DNA of 24,720 nt. Source: Actinobacteria bacterium UBA3028 (GTDB taxonomy: Bacteria; Actinomycetota; Actinomycetes; Nanopelagicales; Nanopelagicaceae). Positions 1 through 7,355 of the stretch are shown here, piece by piece. The stretch covers positions 1-24,720 of the forward strand of contig DFDL01000063.1 in NCBI GenBank assembly GCA_002367715.1, in the 5' to 3' direction. The notes below the pieces were generated by a model. It saw only the letters and a program-made list of their open reading frames with translations, had not been told where the DNA came from and made no database searches. Numbering within the stretch: position 1 is the first letter of the stretch; the number at the start of each line of letters is the position of its first letter. The position numbers and the translations under genes are program-made.

Positions 1-39
1 CCAAAGAAGCGTCGTCGTAAGAAGGCTGCTGCAAAGTAG
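1..39 (+). CDS. C-terminal tail of a basic protein (partial)
   Basis: Only the last 12 codons lie in the window. They read Pro-Lys-Lys-Arg-Arg-Arg-Lys-Lys-Ala-Ala-Ala-Lys followed by TAG at 37-39. This frame was chosen because it ends just before a strong intrinsic terminator at 48-83. The Lys/Arg/Ala tail resembles the nucleic-acid-binding tails found on many actinobacterial DNA- or RNA-binding proteins, but too little is visible to name the gene. The protein continues beyond the left edge. Confidence 0.6.
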   Translation, partial: PKKRRRKKAAAK

Positions 40-47
40 TTCTTCTC

Positions 48-83
48 GAAAAAGCCCCGCAATGAAAATTGCGGGGCTTTTTC
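48..83 (+). terminator. Strong intrinsic terminator after the basic-tail gene
   Basis: A 15-bp perfect stem (48-62 pairing with 69-83) closes a 6-base loop at 63-68. The stem core is GCCCCGC/GCGGGGC, and its right arm ends in five T before a C. Seen directly. It starts nine bases after the stop codon at 37-39, so it probably ends the upstream transcript before the M13 peptidase promoter. Confidence 0.9.
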
Positions 84-139
84 ATTTCATAAATCTTTCC
101 TGAGTAATCACTTGCCTCGCCCTGTATTTCACTCTGTAT

Positions 140-154
140 TAGGCTCTGGCTATG
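140..154 (+). promoter_or_regulatory. Candidate leaderless promoter of the M13 peptidase gene
   Basis: TAGGCT at 140-145 fits the actinobacterial -10 pattern TANNNT and lies exactly six bases before ATG at 152. No Shine-Dalgarno sequence precedes that ATG. Together these predict that transcription starts at or next to the A of the start codon. No convincing -35 box is present at normal spacing. Confidence 0.6.
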
Positions 155-2107
155 AGAAGTGGAATTAATTTAGCGCACCTTAAAGAATCGGTTAGACCGC
201 AAGATGATTTATACCGCCATGTAAATGGTGGCTGGATTGATACTGCGAAGATTCCGGCAGATCGATCTTCCGATGGCGCCTTCTATGAGCTCTACCAGAA
301 CGCTGAAAATCACGTGCGCGAAATAATTGATGAGCTTGGGGCAAGTGGTGGCAAGGCGGGAAGCGTTGCCCAGAAAATCGGAGATCTATATGGCTCATTT
401 ATGGACCAGGCCAGAGCAGATGAACTTGGTATCGCACCGATAGAGCTTGATCTAAGTCGTGCACTAGGTATTACAAATGTTCAAGATTTCCATCAAGTTC
501 TAGGTGATTTTGAGGGCCGCGGACTAGGTGCCATCTTCTATCAATACATAACCACAGACAATATGGATTCAAATACCAACATTGCATATATCGGTCAATC
601 TGGATTGAGCCTGCCCGATGAGGCTTATTACCGTGAGGATGAGTTCGCTCAGATTCGTAGTGACTTCGTAGAGCATGTAGCAAAAATGTTCACCCTAGCC
701 CGAATCGAAAACCCTGAAAGTAGGGCCAGAAAGATTCTTGAGCTAGAGAGCCAGATCGCCAGCAAACATTGGGATCAGGTTAAAGATCGCGATGCGCTTC
801 TAACTTATAACAAGATGAGCTTTGCGCAATTAAAAGCCGCCTCCCCTGGCTTCGACTGGGAGACCTGGCTGAAAACTTCAAAGACACCGACAAAAGTTAT
901 GGATTCAGTAATTGTCAGGCAGCCCTCTTTCTTTACCGGAATTGGTGAGCTGCTAAAAGAGTTCGACCTTGAGGCCTGGTCATCATGGTTAGCCTGGCAC
1001 CTGCTTTCAGGTGTCTCTCCATACCTAAGTAGTGAATATGTAAATGAGAACTTTGCCTTTTATGGAACCAAGTTGTCTGGAACGCCAGAATTAAAGGCTC
1101 GTTGGAAGCGCGGAGTCGGCTTAGTCGAAGGTTCACTTGGCGAGGCAGTTGGCCAGATCTACGTCGAGAAGCACTTTCCGCCAGAAGCAAAGGTTCGGAT
1201 GGTTGCACTAGTCTCAAATTTAATTGAGGCCTACCGAATAGATATTGCAGCGCTATCTTGGATGACCGCTGAGACCAAGACAAAGGCATTTGAGAAGCTC
1301 GATAAATTCACGCCAAAAATTGGCTATCCAGATATGTGGCGCGACTACTCCAAATTAGAAATCGCGAGAGATGACCTAATCGGAAATCTTGCTCGAGTCA
1401 CCAAGTTCAATCAAGATTATGAATTTGCCAAGATAGGCGCGCCGGTCGATCGCAGTGAATGGTTGATGACGCCACAAACGGTAAATGCTTATTACATGCC
1501 TGGGATGAATGAGATCGTCTTTCCTGCAGCAATCTTGCAGCCACCATTCTTCGACCTTCAAGCAGATGATGCTGCGAACTATGGCGGAATTGGTGCCGTC
1601 ATCGGCCACGAGATCGGCCACGGCTTTGATGATCAAGGATCTAAATATGATGGTGATGGGAATCTAAATAACTGGTGGACTGATTTGGATCGCGAAGAGT
1701 TTGAAAAACGAGCAGCCAAACTAATTGCCCAGTACGAAGAGCTCCACCCTTTGGAGGCTCCTGATGTTCATGTGAATGGCGCCCTGACTATTGGGGAAAA
1801 TATCGGCGACTTAGGAGGACTGACAATTGCACATAAGGCCTACCAACTTTCACTCGCCGGAAAGCAAGCCTCGGTAATCGATGGCCTCACCGGATACCAG
1901 AGGTTATTTATGGGCTGGGCGCAATGTTGGCGCCAGAAGATGCGCCCCGAAGAAGTTCGCCGCCGAGTAGCCACTGACCCACATTCGCCAGATGAATTTC
2001 GCTGCAACCAGGTTGTTAGAAATCTAAATGAATTCTATGAAGCCTTTAATCTCTCCGAAAAAGATGCGCTTTTCTTGCCCGAAAGCGAGCGCATTCGAAT
2101 TTGGTAG
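152..2107 (+). CDS. M13 family zinc metallopeptidase (neprilysin/PepO-like)
   Basis: A 651-residue zinc endopeptidase predicted to cleave oligopeptides. The zinc motif HEIGH is at residues 486-490, with His486 and His490 as ligands and Glu487 as general base. The second motif, GENIGD, supplies the third ligand Glu549 and a supporting Asp553. The substrate-binding NAYY motif precedes them, and the C-terminus ends in the Trp typical of the family. Length is normal for the M13 family. Unlike neprilysin it has no N-terminal membrane anchor or signal peptide, so it is probably cytosolic. The start at 152 is supported by a TAGGCT hexamer six bases upstream and no SD sequence. A hairpin overlaps its stop codon, so it is probably monocistronic. 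Confidence 0.95.
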   Translation: MRSGINLAHLKESVRPQDDLYRHVNGGWIDTAKIPADRSSDGAFYELYQNAENHVREIIDELGASGGKAGSVAQKIGDLYGSFMDQARADELGIAPIELDLSRALGITNVQDFHQVLGDFEGRGLGAIFYQYITTDNMDSNTNIAYIGQSGLSLPDEAYYREDEFAQIRSDFVEHVAKMFTLARIENPESRARKILELESQIASKHWDQVKDRDALLTYNKMSFAQLKAASPGFDWETWLKTSKTPTKVMDSVIVRQPSFFTGIGELLKEFDLEAWSSWLAWHLLSGVSPYLSSEYVNENFAFYGTKLSGTPELKARWKRGVGLVEGSLGEAVGQIYVEKHFPPEAKVRMVALVSNLIEAYRIDIAALSWMTAETKTKAFEKLDKFTPKIGYPDMWRDYSKLEIARDDLIGNLARVTKFNQDYEFAKIGAPVDRSEWLMTPQTVNAYYMPGMNEIVFPAAILQPPFFDLQADDAANYGGIGAVIGHEIGHGFDDQGSKYDGDGNLNNWWTDLDREEFEKRAAKLIAQYEELHPLEAPDVHVNGALTIGENIGDLGGLTIAHKAYQLSLAGKQASVIDGLTGYQRLFMGWAQCWRQKMRPEEVRRRVATDPHSPDEFRCNQVVRNLNEFYEAFNLSEKDALFLPESERIRIW

Positions 2108-2132
2108 CCCAGGAATGGCAATTGCTGGGCTA
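2105..2132 (+). terminator. Possible terminator hairpin over the M13 peptidase stop codon
   Basis: An 8-bp stem (TAGCCCAG at 2105-2112 with CTGGGCTA at 2125-2132) surrounds a 12-base loop and includes the TAG stop codon. On the plus strand it is followed by an A-run and only later by T-runs (TTTT and TTTTTT by 2157), so it is a weaker intrinsic terminator than the one at 48-83. Confidence 0.5.
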
Positions 2133-2213
2133 AAAAGGCTGTTTTAAGGCTTTTTTAGGTAAAAGCTATATTGAGAGACATTTCAATCTAATTTGAAGGT
2201 AGATAATAGGTAT

Positions 2214-3449
2214 ATGAACCAATTTAAATTTAAAGTTGAACGCGAGATTTCTGGTTCAAATTTAAATGGTCGAACTGGAGTCATCACTACACCCCATGGC
2301 GAGATTAAGACGCCCGCATTTATTCCGGTGGGAACCAAGGCGACAGTTAAATCAGTTCTACCCGAATCAATGGCTGATCTTGGGGCACAAGCAATCCTCG
2401 CAAATGCCTACCACCTCTATCTCCAACCTGGACCGCAGACCGTTGATGCTGCTGGTGGCCTGGGCAAGTTTATGAATTGGCCTGGCCCAACATTTACTGA
2501 CAGTGGTGGCTTTCAAGTCCTATCTCTCGGTGTTGGTTTCAAAAAAGTTATCGCTATGGATGAAGAGACTTTCCGATCTGATGAGGTCATCGCCGATCAT
2601 AAGGAACGTCTGGCTCATGTAGATAACGATGGCGTCACTTTTAAATCTCATCTCGATGGCGCGATGCACCGCTTTACACCTGAAGTTTCGATGCAGGTAC
2701 AACACCAACTCGGCGCCGATATTATTTTTGCCTTCGATGAATGCACAACACTTCATAACACTCGCAAATATCAAGTTAAATCTCTAGAGCGCACCAGGCT
2801 CTGGGCAAAGCGTTGTCTGATAGAACATGGAAAGTTAACGCAGGAGCGCACCGATAAGCCATATCAAGCACTTTGGGGAGTTCTGCAAGGAGCGCAGTAT
2901 GAAGATCTGCGTCGCAAAGCTGCGCAAGACTTAGGTGCGCTAGATGAAGATGGAATCACTTTCGATGGCTTTGGCCTTGGTGGCGCACTCGACAAAGAGA
3001 ACCTCGGAACAATTGTTGGCTGGATGACCGATGAACTTCCCAGGGATAAGCCTCGCCACTTGCTCGGTATTGGTGAGCCCGATGATTTATTTGTTGGCGT
3101 TGAAAATGGCGCCGATACCTTTGATTGTGTAGCACCTTCACGGCAGGCAAGAACTAGCGCAGTCCTAACTAATTTTGGCCGAGTAAATATTACAAATGCA
3201 AAGTTCAATCGAGCCTTCAACCCGATTGATGAGAGCTGCGATTGCTATACCTGTAAGAACTACACCGCCGCCTACCTCAACCACCTCTTTCGCAGTAAGG
3301 AGATGATTGGTGCAACTCTGGCGACAATTCACAATGAACGATTTATTGTTCGCCTAGTCGAGAAGATGCGCACGGAGATAGAGAGCGGTAATTTCCAAGA
3401 GTTCAAGAAGGATTTCTTGGGGCGTTTTTACTCAGCACCAAAAGGTTAA
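2214..3449 (+). CDS. tgt: Queuine/preQ1 tRNA-guanine transglycosylase
   Basis: This enzyme exchanges guanine-34 in tRNAs with GUN anticodons for a queuosine precursor base. It is about 411 residues from the ATG at 2214. Visible motifs are the active-site DSGGFQ with Asp96, the nucleophile region FDCVAPSRQAR with Asp304, and the zinc site CDCYTC (Cys342, Cys344, Cys347) with His373. The middle insertion (about residues 115-145) is longer than in E. coli Tgt. A longer frame opening at TTG 2193 exists, but ATG 2214 gives the usual family N-terminus. GATAAT lies six bases before this ATG, a near match to a leaderless -10; only weak AGG matches precede it. It directly abuts yaaA, implying one transcript. 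Confidence 0.95.
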   Translation: MNQFKFKVEREISGSNLNGRTGVITTPHGEIKTPAFIPVGTKATVKSVLPESMADLGAQAILANAYHLYLQPGPQTVDAAGGLGKFMNWPGPTFTDSGGFQVLSLGVGFKKVIAMDEETFRSDEVIADHKERLAHVDNDGVTFKSHLDGAMHRFTPEVSMQVQHQLGADIIFAFDECTTLHNTRKYQVKSLERTRLWAKRCLIEHGKLTQERTDKPYQALWGVLQGAQYEDLRRKAAQDLGALDEDGITFDGFGLGGALDKENLGTIVGWMTDELPRDKPRHLLGIGEPDDLFVGVENGADTFDCVAPSRQARTSAVLTNFGRVNITNAKFNRAFNPIDESCDCYTCKNYTAAYLNHLFRSKEMIGATLATIHNERFIVRLVEKMRTEIESGNFQEFKKDFLGRFYSAPKG

Positions 3450-4097
3450 ATGCTAATTCTTCTGCCGCCCAGCGAGGGCAAGATCCAACCCAAAGGTAGA
3501 TCTACTGTCAGCCTTTCCACACTCACCTTTCCTGTTGAGCTATTTGATACTAGAAGTAAATTACTAAGCAAGGCGCTAGCCAAATCACCAGTTGCCCCCG
3601 CGATAGCCCTCTACAGCGGAGTTCTCTACCAGGCCTTGGACTGGAGTTCACTTAGCGCCGTGGCGAGAAAGCGTGGCGAGAAATCGATCCTCATAATCTC
3701 CGCGCTCTTTGGTGCACTTCGACCAGCCGATCAGATTCCAAATTACAAGGTAAAGATTAAAACTTCAGATTGGAAAGGCGTATTAAAACCACCTCTAGAT
3801 GGTTTGGGCGCCGATTTAATTATCGACTGCAGATCCTCAACTTATTCCGCAGTCTGGCAACCCGACCCTATGAAGACAATCGCAGTTCGAGTCTTCAAAA
3901 ATGACAAAGGTAAAATCTCTGTGATAACCCATCTCTCGAAAAAGTATCGCGGTGAGCTAACTCGCTTGCTTCTCAAATCCACAAAAGCTCCAAAGACGCC
4001 AGAGCAACTTCTAGAGATTGCCGCAACCGAATTTAATTGCAAATTGCATAAAGCTAAGGATGGCCAGCCTTGGTACCTAGATTTAATTATTGGTTGA
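3450..4097 (+). CDS. yaaA: YaaA/DUF328 (UPF0246) peroxide-stress protein
   Basis: This 215-residue protein starts with the family signature LLPPSEGK and carries the conserved ALYSGVLYQ, ISALFGALRP and HLSKKYRGEL segments of the YaaA/UPF0246 family. E. coli YaaA is induced by OxyR and limits intracellular free iron and DNA damage during peroxide stress. The ATG begins directly after the tgt stop codon (TAAATG). AAAGG at 3441-3445 in the end of tgt can serve as ribosome binding site, so the two genes are almost certainly co-transcribed. Its last 11 bases overlap the convergent oxygenase gene on the other strand. Family assignment is firm; biochemical activity in this organism is not shown by the sequence. 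Confidence 0.92.
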   Translation: MLILLPPSEGKIQPKGRSTVSLSTLTFPVELFDTRSKLLSKALAKSPVAPAIALYSGVLYQALDWSSLSAVARKRGEKSILIISALFGALRPADQIPNYKVKIKTSDWKGVLKPPLDGLGADLIIDCRSSTYSAVWQPDPMKTIAVRVFKNDKGKISVITHLSKKYRGELTRLLLKSTKAPKTPEQLLEIAATEFNCKLHKAKDGQPWYLDLIIG

Positions 4098-4989
4098 GTC
4101 TGGCGATTCGCTTACGTGCCAGATCCTGACTTGGTGACTCGGGGCCAAGAACTAGGCTAAAAATATTTAGCGCTGCCTTTGCAATCCGAAGCCAAATTTT
4201 TGACTTGGCCTTTAAACCTAAGATTTCTAATTCATTCTTATCTAAGGTGGCAATAGCAGCGTTTGCAATTACTTTATAGAAAGCCAGGCCAGTTACTCCA
4301 AATGGTGGGCGCAGAATAAATTTCACTACTTCAGTAGTTCGCTCTACACTTGAAAGGTCATTGGCTCGAAAATCATCCAGCGTTGATTCAAGTTCAGCCA
4401 TTGATTTTGGTGCGCTATCTAGCCCAAGTGCAATCGCACTTTTAGCCCACTCTCGGACATACTCATCCGCACCATTTGGCAGTGAATATCCAAGTGCTAG
4501 ATGAGATTTAATAAAAGAATCGGTAAAGGCGCAGTGCACCCAGAGCAAGAACCTTGGGTCTCGCGCTTGATAGCTTGAACTCGCCCCTGACTTCTCAGTG
4601 AATTCACCTGAGACCTTGGCATGCATTGCATTTACGCGACGTGCTTCACGGGCAATAACTTCGCTCGAGGCAAAGGTAGTAATTGTCAGCCAGCGAGTTG
4701 TACCGGCAAGCCTGCCCATTGGATCTGACTCATATCTTGAATGCTGCGCTACACCTGCGAGTGGGGCTGGGTGTGCGGCCTGAAGCAATAAGGCTCTGAC
4801 ACCTCCGACTAAAGTTCCGAGGTTTCCATGTACCTGCCAGACGGCGCCATCTGCTTGAAAGAGGCCCGCATCATCACCGAGTTCGATATCCCGGGCCCAC
4901 TCAGGTAGACCATCTTTTGACCCAGAAACATTTTCTCGAAATTTATCAGCAAGTGGTTTAGTTAGAAAGAATTTATGAAAAGCGGGCAC
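4087..4989 (-). CDS. MpaB/DUF2236 family (heme oxygenase-like) protein
   Basis: A roughly 300-residue protein of the DUF2236 group, which includes latex-clearing protein and the mycophenolic-acid pathway oxygenase MpaB. Visible family landmarks are the LLLQAAHPAPLAGVAQHS segment, RVNAMHAKV and WVHCAFTDSF, which carry the conserved His, Arg and His residues. Substrate cannot be predicted; many actinobacterial members remain uncharacterised. A TTG at 4995 would extend it by two codons, but GTG at 4989 is preferred because TATTGT (5001-4996) lies exactly six bases upstream and there is no SD sequence. Its 3' end overlaps yaaA by 11 bp, tail to tail. It lies downstream of the SDR on the same strand but has its own likely promoter. 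Confidence 0.85.
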   Translation of the reverse strand: MPAFHKFFLTKPLADKFRENVSGSKDGLPEWARDIELGDDAGLFQADGAVWQVHGNLGTLVGGVRALLLQAAHPAPLAGVAQHSRYESDPMGRLAGTTRWLTITTFASSEVIAREARRVNAMHAKVSGEFTEKSGASSSYQARDPRFLLWVHCAFTDSFIKSHLALGYSLPNGADEYVREWAKSAIALGLDSAPKSMAELESTLDDFRANDLSSVERTTEVVKFILRPPFGVTGLAFYKVIANAAIATLDKNELEILGLKAKSKIWLRIAKAALNIFSLVLGPESPSQDLARKRIARLNQ

Positions 4990-5001
4990 TGGCAAACAAT
5001 A
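4987..5001 (-). promoter_or_regulatory. Candidate leaderless promoter of the MpaB-like gene
   Basis: On the minus strand TATTGT (5001-4996) matches TANNNT and is followed by six bases and then GTG at 4989-4987. No SD is visible. This is the basis for choosing the GTG start over the TTG six bases upstream. Confidence 0.5.
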
Positions 5002-5031
5002 GAGCCCAGTTGAATTACTTTCTAATTGAAG

Positions 5032-5781
5032 TTATTTTATTACGCGATGGACTTTATGTTGGGCCGCTTGTGCAATAGGTCGGACCACAAGTAGATCGAT
5101 ATTTACATGTTCAGGAAGCATCACCGCCCAACGGATAGTTTCAGCAATATCCTCATCTGTAAGTGGCTTCAGAACTCCTTCATAAACCTTTGCCGCCTTT
5201 CTCCTATCCCCCGCAAACCTAGTTACCGCAAATTCATCGGTCTTGACCATCCCTGGAGCAATTTCGGTAACTCTAATTGGCTGCCCACTTAGCTCCAAGC
5301 GAAGCGTTCCGGCAATCGCTGTGACTCCATGTTTAGCAGCAACATAGACGCCACCATTTTCATATGGAACTCGTCCCGCAGTTGAGGACATAAGCACTAT
5401 GTGTCCTCGTCCAAAATCTTTCATCAATGGAATTAACGCCTTAGTAACCCTTACTGTGCCGGTCACATTTACATCAAAGGTCTTAGCCCAAATTTCTGGA
5501 TCAGAATCTTCTATCGATGCCGCATCGAATGCGCCGCCAGCGTTATTTATTAAAACTGAGAGAGGTTTTCCCGAAAGAAGCGCAGCGAGGTTATCGACAC
5601 TCTTTTGATTGGTTACATCTAGTTCAACAAATTCAATATTTTTGTTATCTTCGGCCAGAGTTTTTAAGCGATCTAACCGGCGAGCTGCGGCTATAACGTG
5701 AAAACCATTTTCAGCAAGTAATCTTGCTGTTGCAGCGCCGATTCCACTGCTTGCTCCGGTAACGACTGCGCATTGCCTCAT
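5032..5781 (-). CDS. SDR family NAD(P)-dependent oxidoreductase (YdfG-like)
   Basis: A 249-residue classical short-chain dehydrogenase. The cofactor motif TGASSGIG is at residues 8-15, NNAG at 79-82, and the catalytic set is Asn105, Ser133, Tyr146 and Lys150 (YVAAK). An Arg pair after the second beta-strand (AARR) favours NADP over NAD. The C-terminal segment ending in QHKVHR resembles YdfG-type enzymes, which oxidise serine, allo-threonine and 3-hydroxy acids, so that substrate class is the best guess. The ATG at 5781 sits six bases after a TAGGCT on the minus strand. It is divergent from dedA across only 24 bp. Confidence 0.9.
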   Translation of the reverse strand: MRQCAVVTGASSGIGAATARLLAENGFHVIAAARRLDRLKTLAEDNKNIEFVELDVTNQKSVDNLAALLSGKPLSVLINNAGGAFDAASIEDSDPEIWAKTFDVNVTGTVRVTKALIPLMKDFGRGHIVLMSSTAGRVPYENGGVYVAAKHGVTAIAGTLRLELSGQPIRVTEIAPGMVKTDEFAVTRFAGDRRKAAKVYEGVLKPLTDEDIAETIRWAVMLPEHVNIDLLVVRPIAQAAQHKVHRVIK

Positions 5782-5808
5782 TACCCAAGCCTATAGGCTT
5801 ACGCTATG
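5779..5808. promoter_or_regulatory. Symmetrical back-to-back divergent leaderless promoter (SDR / dedA)
   Basis: The gap between the two start codons contains a perfect 14-bp palindrome, AAGCCTATAGGCTT, at 5787-5800. It places TAGGCT on the plus strand (5794-5799) directly next to TAGGCT on the minus strand (5793-5788). Each hexamer is followed by exactly six bases and an ATG, at 5806 (plus) and 5781 (minus). Both transcripts would therefore begin at their start codons. The two -10 elements abut, so polymerase should be able to occupy only one at a time. A weak TTGCCT at 5773-5778 could act as the plus-strand -35 box, but at short spacing. Confidence 0.65.
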
Positions 5809-6411
5809 ACGATTGCTGACTGGGTCCAACAATATTTGGATTCAGCCGCCCCTTTCTTTATCTATATCTTGCTTGGTTCATTGGTTCTTATTGAAACCGG
5901 AATCCTGATTGCCTTCTTTATTCCAGGCGACTCAATTCTCTTCGCTGCCGGCTTTGTCGCAGCTACACGTAGTGACACAAATATCGTAATACTGATCTCA
6001 ATAATTGTTTTTGCCGCATTCATGGGTGACCAGATTGGCTTTGTTTTGGGGCGAAAATATGGCCGCGATTACTTTGCAAAGAGCGAGCGTCCTTGGATGA
6101 AGCGGATGGTTCTGCGCGCTGAGAACTTCTACGAGAAATATGGCTGGAGCGCGGTAATTCTGGCCCGCTTCTATCCATGGATTCGAACTTTTATGCCACC
6201 AATTGCTGGACTAGGCAAGATGAACTATTACAAATTCTTAAGTGCAAACTTAATTGGAGCAATAATCTGGGGTGCGGGAATAACCACACTTGGCTTTTAT
6301 GCCGCATCGATACCCGCTCTAGATGGCTCTTCAAGAGAGATCGCTGGTTTCTTTATCTTGCTAACTATTGCAATAACCATAAAAAATTATCTAAAGTCAA
6401 AGCGCAATTAA
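5806..6411 (+). CDS. DedA family membrane protein (undecaprenyl-phosphate flippase-like)
   Basis: A 201-residue polytopic membrane protein. It carries the DedA signatures: the re-entrant FFIPGDS segment at residues 37-43 with Asp42, GDQIGFVLGRKYG at about 74-86, and the RFYPWIRTFMPPIAG segment at 121-135 with conserved Arg121 and Arg127. Some DedA proteins (UptA type) have been shown to return undecaprenyl phosphate across the membrane; others act on other phospholipids. Lipid-carrier recycling is plausible here because the next gene, convergent, is uppP. The start at 5806 is set by the leaderless TAGGCT promoter; no SD is present. Confidence 0.9.
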   Translation: MTIADWVQQYLDSAAPFFIYILLGSLVLIETGILIAFFIPGDSILFAAGFVAATRSDTNIVILISIIVFAAFMGDQIGFVLGRKYGRDYFAKSERPWMKRMVLRAENFYEKYGWSAVILARFYPWIRTFMPPIAGLGKMNYYKFLSANLIGAIIWGAGITTLGFYAASIPALDGSSREIAGFFILLTIAITIKNYLKSKRN

Positions 6412-6474
6412 ATCGAGTTTACAGGCACGTTATCGCTCTTCGCTTCTTAACTTAGTTTACCTTTTTGAGGGAAG

Positions 6475-7311
6475 CTAGCTCGATATCACTCCTGTTGAAA
6501 GTAGCGCCAAAACTAAGGCGCCTAAAGCGATTCGATAGACAATGAATGGAGCAAAGCTGCGATTAGTTATGAATCTAATCAACCAAGCTATTACCAGATA
6601 GCCAATTACAAATGCGACAACGGTGGCAGCGAAGGTCTGGCCAAGAGTGAATACATTTGCACTATCAGATTGCGAGATTGCGCCCTTCAACTCATATAAG
6701 CCACTTCCAAATACTGCAGGCAGGGCCAGTAGGAATGAATAACGGAGAGCTGCTTCACGTGAATATCCAAGAATGCGACCCATGGCGATGGTTGCACCAG
6801 ATCTTGAAACACCAGGAATTAAGGCAAGAGATTGTGCAAGACCATAAAGAATTCCGTGGCCGATACTTAAATCTTTAAGAGATTTATTTGAACTACCAAA
6901 TTTGTCTGCAAGTCCAAGTATTACGCCGAAGATAATCAAGACCGAAGCGATTAACCAGAGCGAGCGAAAGTTAGTTCTGATGGCATCTTGACCTAGATAA
7001 CCAAGTACAGCGATTGGCAAGCTTCCGATGATAATTAACCAGCCCATTCGAGCCAGACCCATCTCGTCAATATCTAACTTTTGGCGCAGCAGAGAGCTTC
7101 GAATCCAGGCTGAGATTATCTTCGCAATATCTTTTCGGAAATAAATTAAGACTGCGAGCTCGGTTCCGATCTGCATAATCGCAGTAAACCTTGCTCCTGG
7201 ATCCTCGGTCATCCCAAAGAACTCCGCAAAAATTCGGATGTGAGCGCTAGAAGAGATCGGCAGGAACTCAGTTAGCCCCTGTATCACGCCAAAGAAAATC
7301 GCTTCAAGCAT
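6475..7311 (-). CDS. uppP: Undecaprenyl-diphosphatase (UppP/BacA)
   Basis: This integral-membrane enzyme dephosphorylates undecaprenyl diphosphate to the monophosphate, the lipid carrier for peptidoglycan and other envelope polymers; it also confers bacitracin tolerance. It is 278 residues, a normal length. Signatures are EFLPISSSAH at residues 15-24, containing the conserved Glu and Ser, and PGVSRSGAT at 166-174 with the catalytic Arg/Ser. Multiple hydrophobic helices span the protein. The start at 7311 is supported by TAAGGT on the minus strand exactly six bases upstream. It converges on dedA with a 63-bp gap in which I see no strong terminator. Confidence 0.96.
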   Translation of the reverse strand: MLEAIFFGVIQGLTEFLPISSSAHIRIFAEFFGMTEDPGARFTAIMQIGTELAVLIYFRKDIAKIISAWIRSSLLRQKLDIDEMGLARMGWLIIIGSLPIAVLGYLGQDAIRTNFRSLWLIASVLIIFGVILGLADKFGSSNKSLKDLSIGHGILYGLAQSLALIPGVSRSGATIAMGRILGYSREAALRYSFLLALPAVFGSGLYELKGAISQSDSANVFTLGQTFAATVVAFVIGYLVIAWLIRFITNRSFAPFIVYRIALGALVLALLSTGVISS

Positions 7312-7323
7312 TCCCTAACCTTA
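7309..7323 (-). promoter_or_regulatory. Candidate leaderless promoter of uppP
   Basis: On the minus strand TAAGGT (7323-7318) fits TANNNT and is followed by six bases and then ATG at 7311-7309. No SD-like sequence precedes the ATG at normal spacing. Confidence 0.5.
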
Positions 7324-7355
7324 CTTCACTTGGATTTAAAGCTAGGGATTAATCT

